Under the pieces are notes generated by a model. That model saw only the letters and a program-made list of their open reading frames with translations, was not told the origin of the DNA and ran no database searches. This document shows positions 5,789-6,567 of a stretch of DNA of 6,567 nucleotides, piece after piece. This stretch comes from Phycisphaerae bacterium (GTDB lineage: Bacteria > Planctomycetota > Phycisphaerae > JAAYCJ01). Position 1 is the stretch's first letter, and each line of letters opens with the position of its first letter. The position numbers were made by a program, and so were the translations under genes. The DNA is taken from positions 1 to 6,567 of the forward strand of contig WFQY01000455.1 of assembly GCA_015486815.1 (NCBI GenBank), written 5' to 3'.

Positions 5789-6567
5789 ACTAGCGCCATC
5801 CTGCGTGACTCGTTTACTTCGGGTAATACCAACTTTCTCATCTGCGAATAAATTTTCTCCTTTGCAAATCGCTGCGTTACTAACTTCTGCCCTTGCTGCG
5901 AAAGATAATATGATAAAGACCTGTCTTCCATAAGTCTTGCAATCGCATTAACCCACTCATCGACACTGTCAGCTATTAGTAAACCCTCTCCGTCATCAAA
6001 ACCAGCTGACATAGCAACATTACTCGTCGCTATTACAGGCTTACCGGAAGCAAGCGATTGGATAAGTTTATTTTGCAATCCGCACACAATACGAAGCGGA
6101 ATCACACTTATAGCGGACTTCAAATATTCATTTACGTCTTCTACTTGTCCGGTTACGACTATTGATTTCGACCTGCCGAGTCTTCGCACTCTATGCGACG
6201 GGTTTCTTCCCACTATCATAAATTTAAGGTGCGGATATCGTTTATAAATCGCAGGCCAAACTTTTTCGGCAAACCAACATACCGCATCTACATTCGGAAA
6301 ATAATCCATCTGCCCTATGAAAACTATCCGTGTAATATCCGTAGCAGCTGGCAGAGCATCCTCATATTTCTTTACGGGATTCGCTATTACTTTCACATCC
6401 GCAAATTCAAGTTTCTGTGCCTCCATAGGCGTAATTACAACGACATCATCCGCAGATGCGATAAGCTGGCGTTCGAGAAGAGCAACTTTATCCGCCTCCC
6501 TCAGATAGAATCTTTTCCTAAATCCCCGAAATCGCTCCGAATAGATTGCCCATTTGTAGCTATCGAC
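5782..6567 (-). CDS. GT4 glycosyltransferase of the Stp1/exosortase-associated type, partial; N-terminus beyond the right edge
   Basis: The frame is open without interruption from the right edge at 6567, giving 261 visible residues; the ATG at 6426 is internal. Before that ATG, residues 1-47 (VDSYKWAIYSERF, then YLREADKVALLE, then ADDVVVITPMEAQ) match the domain-linking part of this family. The donor domain follows: IVFIGQMDYFPNVDAVCWFA (81-100), FMIVGRNPS (116-124), VVTGQVEDVNEYL (137-149) and VIPLRIVCGLQNKL (155-168). This order is that of PEP-CTERM/exosortase-linked sugar transferases (Stp1-like) and relatives. The family normally has E in the following 'K-x-x-E-A' position; here residue 170 is Q (codon 6060-6058). 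About 120-150 N-terminal residues are missing. It ends at TGA 5784-5782, overlapping the next start by 7 bases. Confidence 0.88.
   Translation of the reverse strand, partial: VDSYKWAIYSERFRGFRKRFYLREADKVALLERQLIASADDVVVITPMEAQKLEFADVKVIANPVKKYEDALPAATDITRIVFIGQMDYFPNVDAVCWFAEKVWPAIYKRYPHLKFMIVGRNPSHRVRRLGRSKSIVVTGQVEDVNEYLKSAISVIPLRIVCGLQNKLIQSLASGKPVIATSNVAMSAGFDDGEGLLIADSVDEWVNAIARLMEDRSLSYYLSQQGQKLVTQRFAKEKIYSQMRKLVLPEVNESRRMALVC

Noticed and set aside
6317..6508. Plus-strand 63-codon open frame near the right edge
   Set aside because: It is antisense to the uninterrupted reading frame of the partial GT4, which continues to the window edge upstream of the ATG at 6426.

Overview
The window is wall-to-wall protein coding. 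Seven genes all lie on the minus strand, so they are transcribed from right to left. No gap exceeds 15 bases, and I see no RNA gene, CRISPR array, insertion sequence, internal promoter or terminator. The content is that of a surface-polysaccharide (O-antigen, capsule or exopolysaccharide type) assembly operon cut at both ends.

In transcription order the genes are: (1) a GT4 glycosyltransferase resembling the Stp1/exosortase-linked sugar transferases, with its N-terminus beyond the right edge; (2) a class I SAM-dependent methyltransferase; (3) a 505-residue Wzx-type lipid-linked oligosaccharide flippase with about 14 membrane segments; (4) a second GT4 glycosyltransferase with a normal E-x7-E motif; (5) a second, unrelated SAM methyltransferase; (6) a third GT4 glycosyltransferase of the 'RRGTGKN' type; (7) the N-terminal 163 residues of a GT9 (heptosyltransferase-like) glycosyltransferase running off the left edge. 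Junctions are 7-, 4- and 1-base overlaps, one direct abutment (or a 6-base gap), and gaps of 11 and 15 bases. This indicates one polycistronic mRNA with translational coupling. I infer that the glycosyltransferases build a repeat unit on a lipid carrier in the cytoplasm, that the methyltransferases decorate or cap it, and that the flippase moves it across the inner membrane. No polymerase, ligase, chain-length regulator or initiating sugar-phosphate transferase is visible; these would have to lie outside.

The organism appears to be a Gram-negative-type bacterium of moderate GC using the standard code: TAA, TAG and TGA all serve as stops. The GT9 protein carries an N-terminal four-cysteine segment and the operon includes a 'RRGTGKN' GT4 protein. 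From memory I associate both with Planctomycetota (Phycisphaerae-like) and related environmental lineages. That placement is tentative.

Two start-site corrections matter. The GT9 gene most likely begins at a TTG (position 490), not at the internal ATG at 403, which restores the cysteine segment. The flippase and the second GT4 gene begin downstream of their longest open frames, at 5012 and 3483. I found no convincing new biological system. The points most worth a second look are the GT9 cysteine segment and the Glu-to-Gln change in the exosortase-type GT4.
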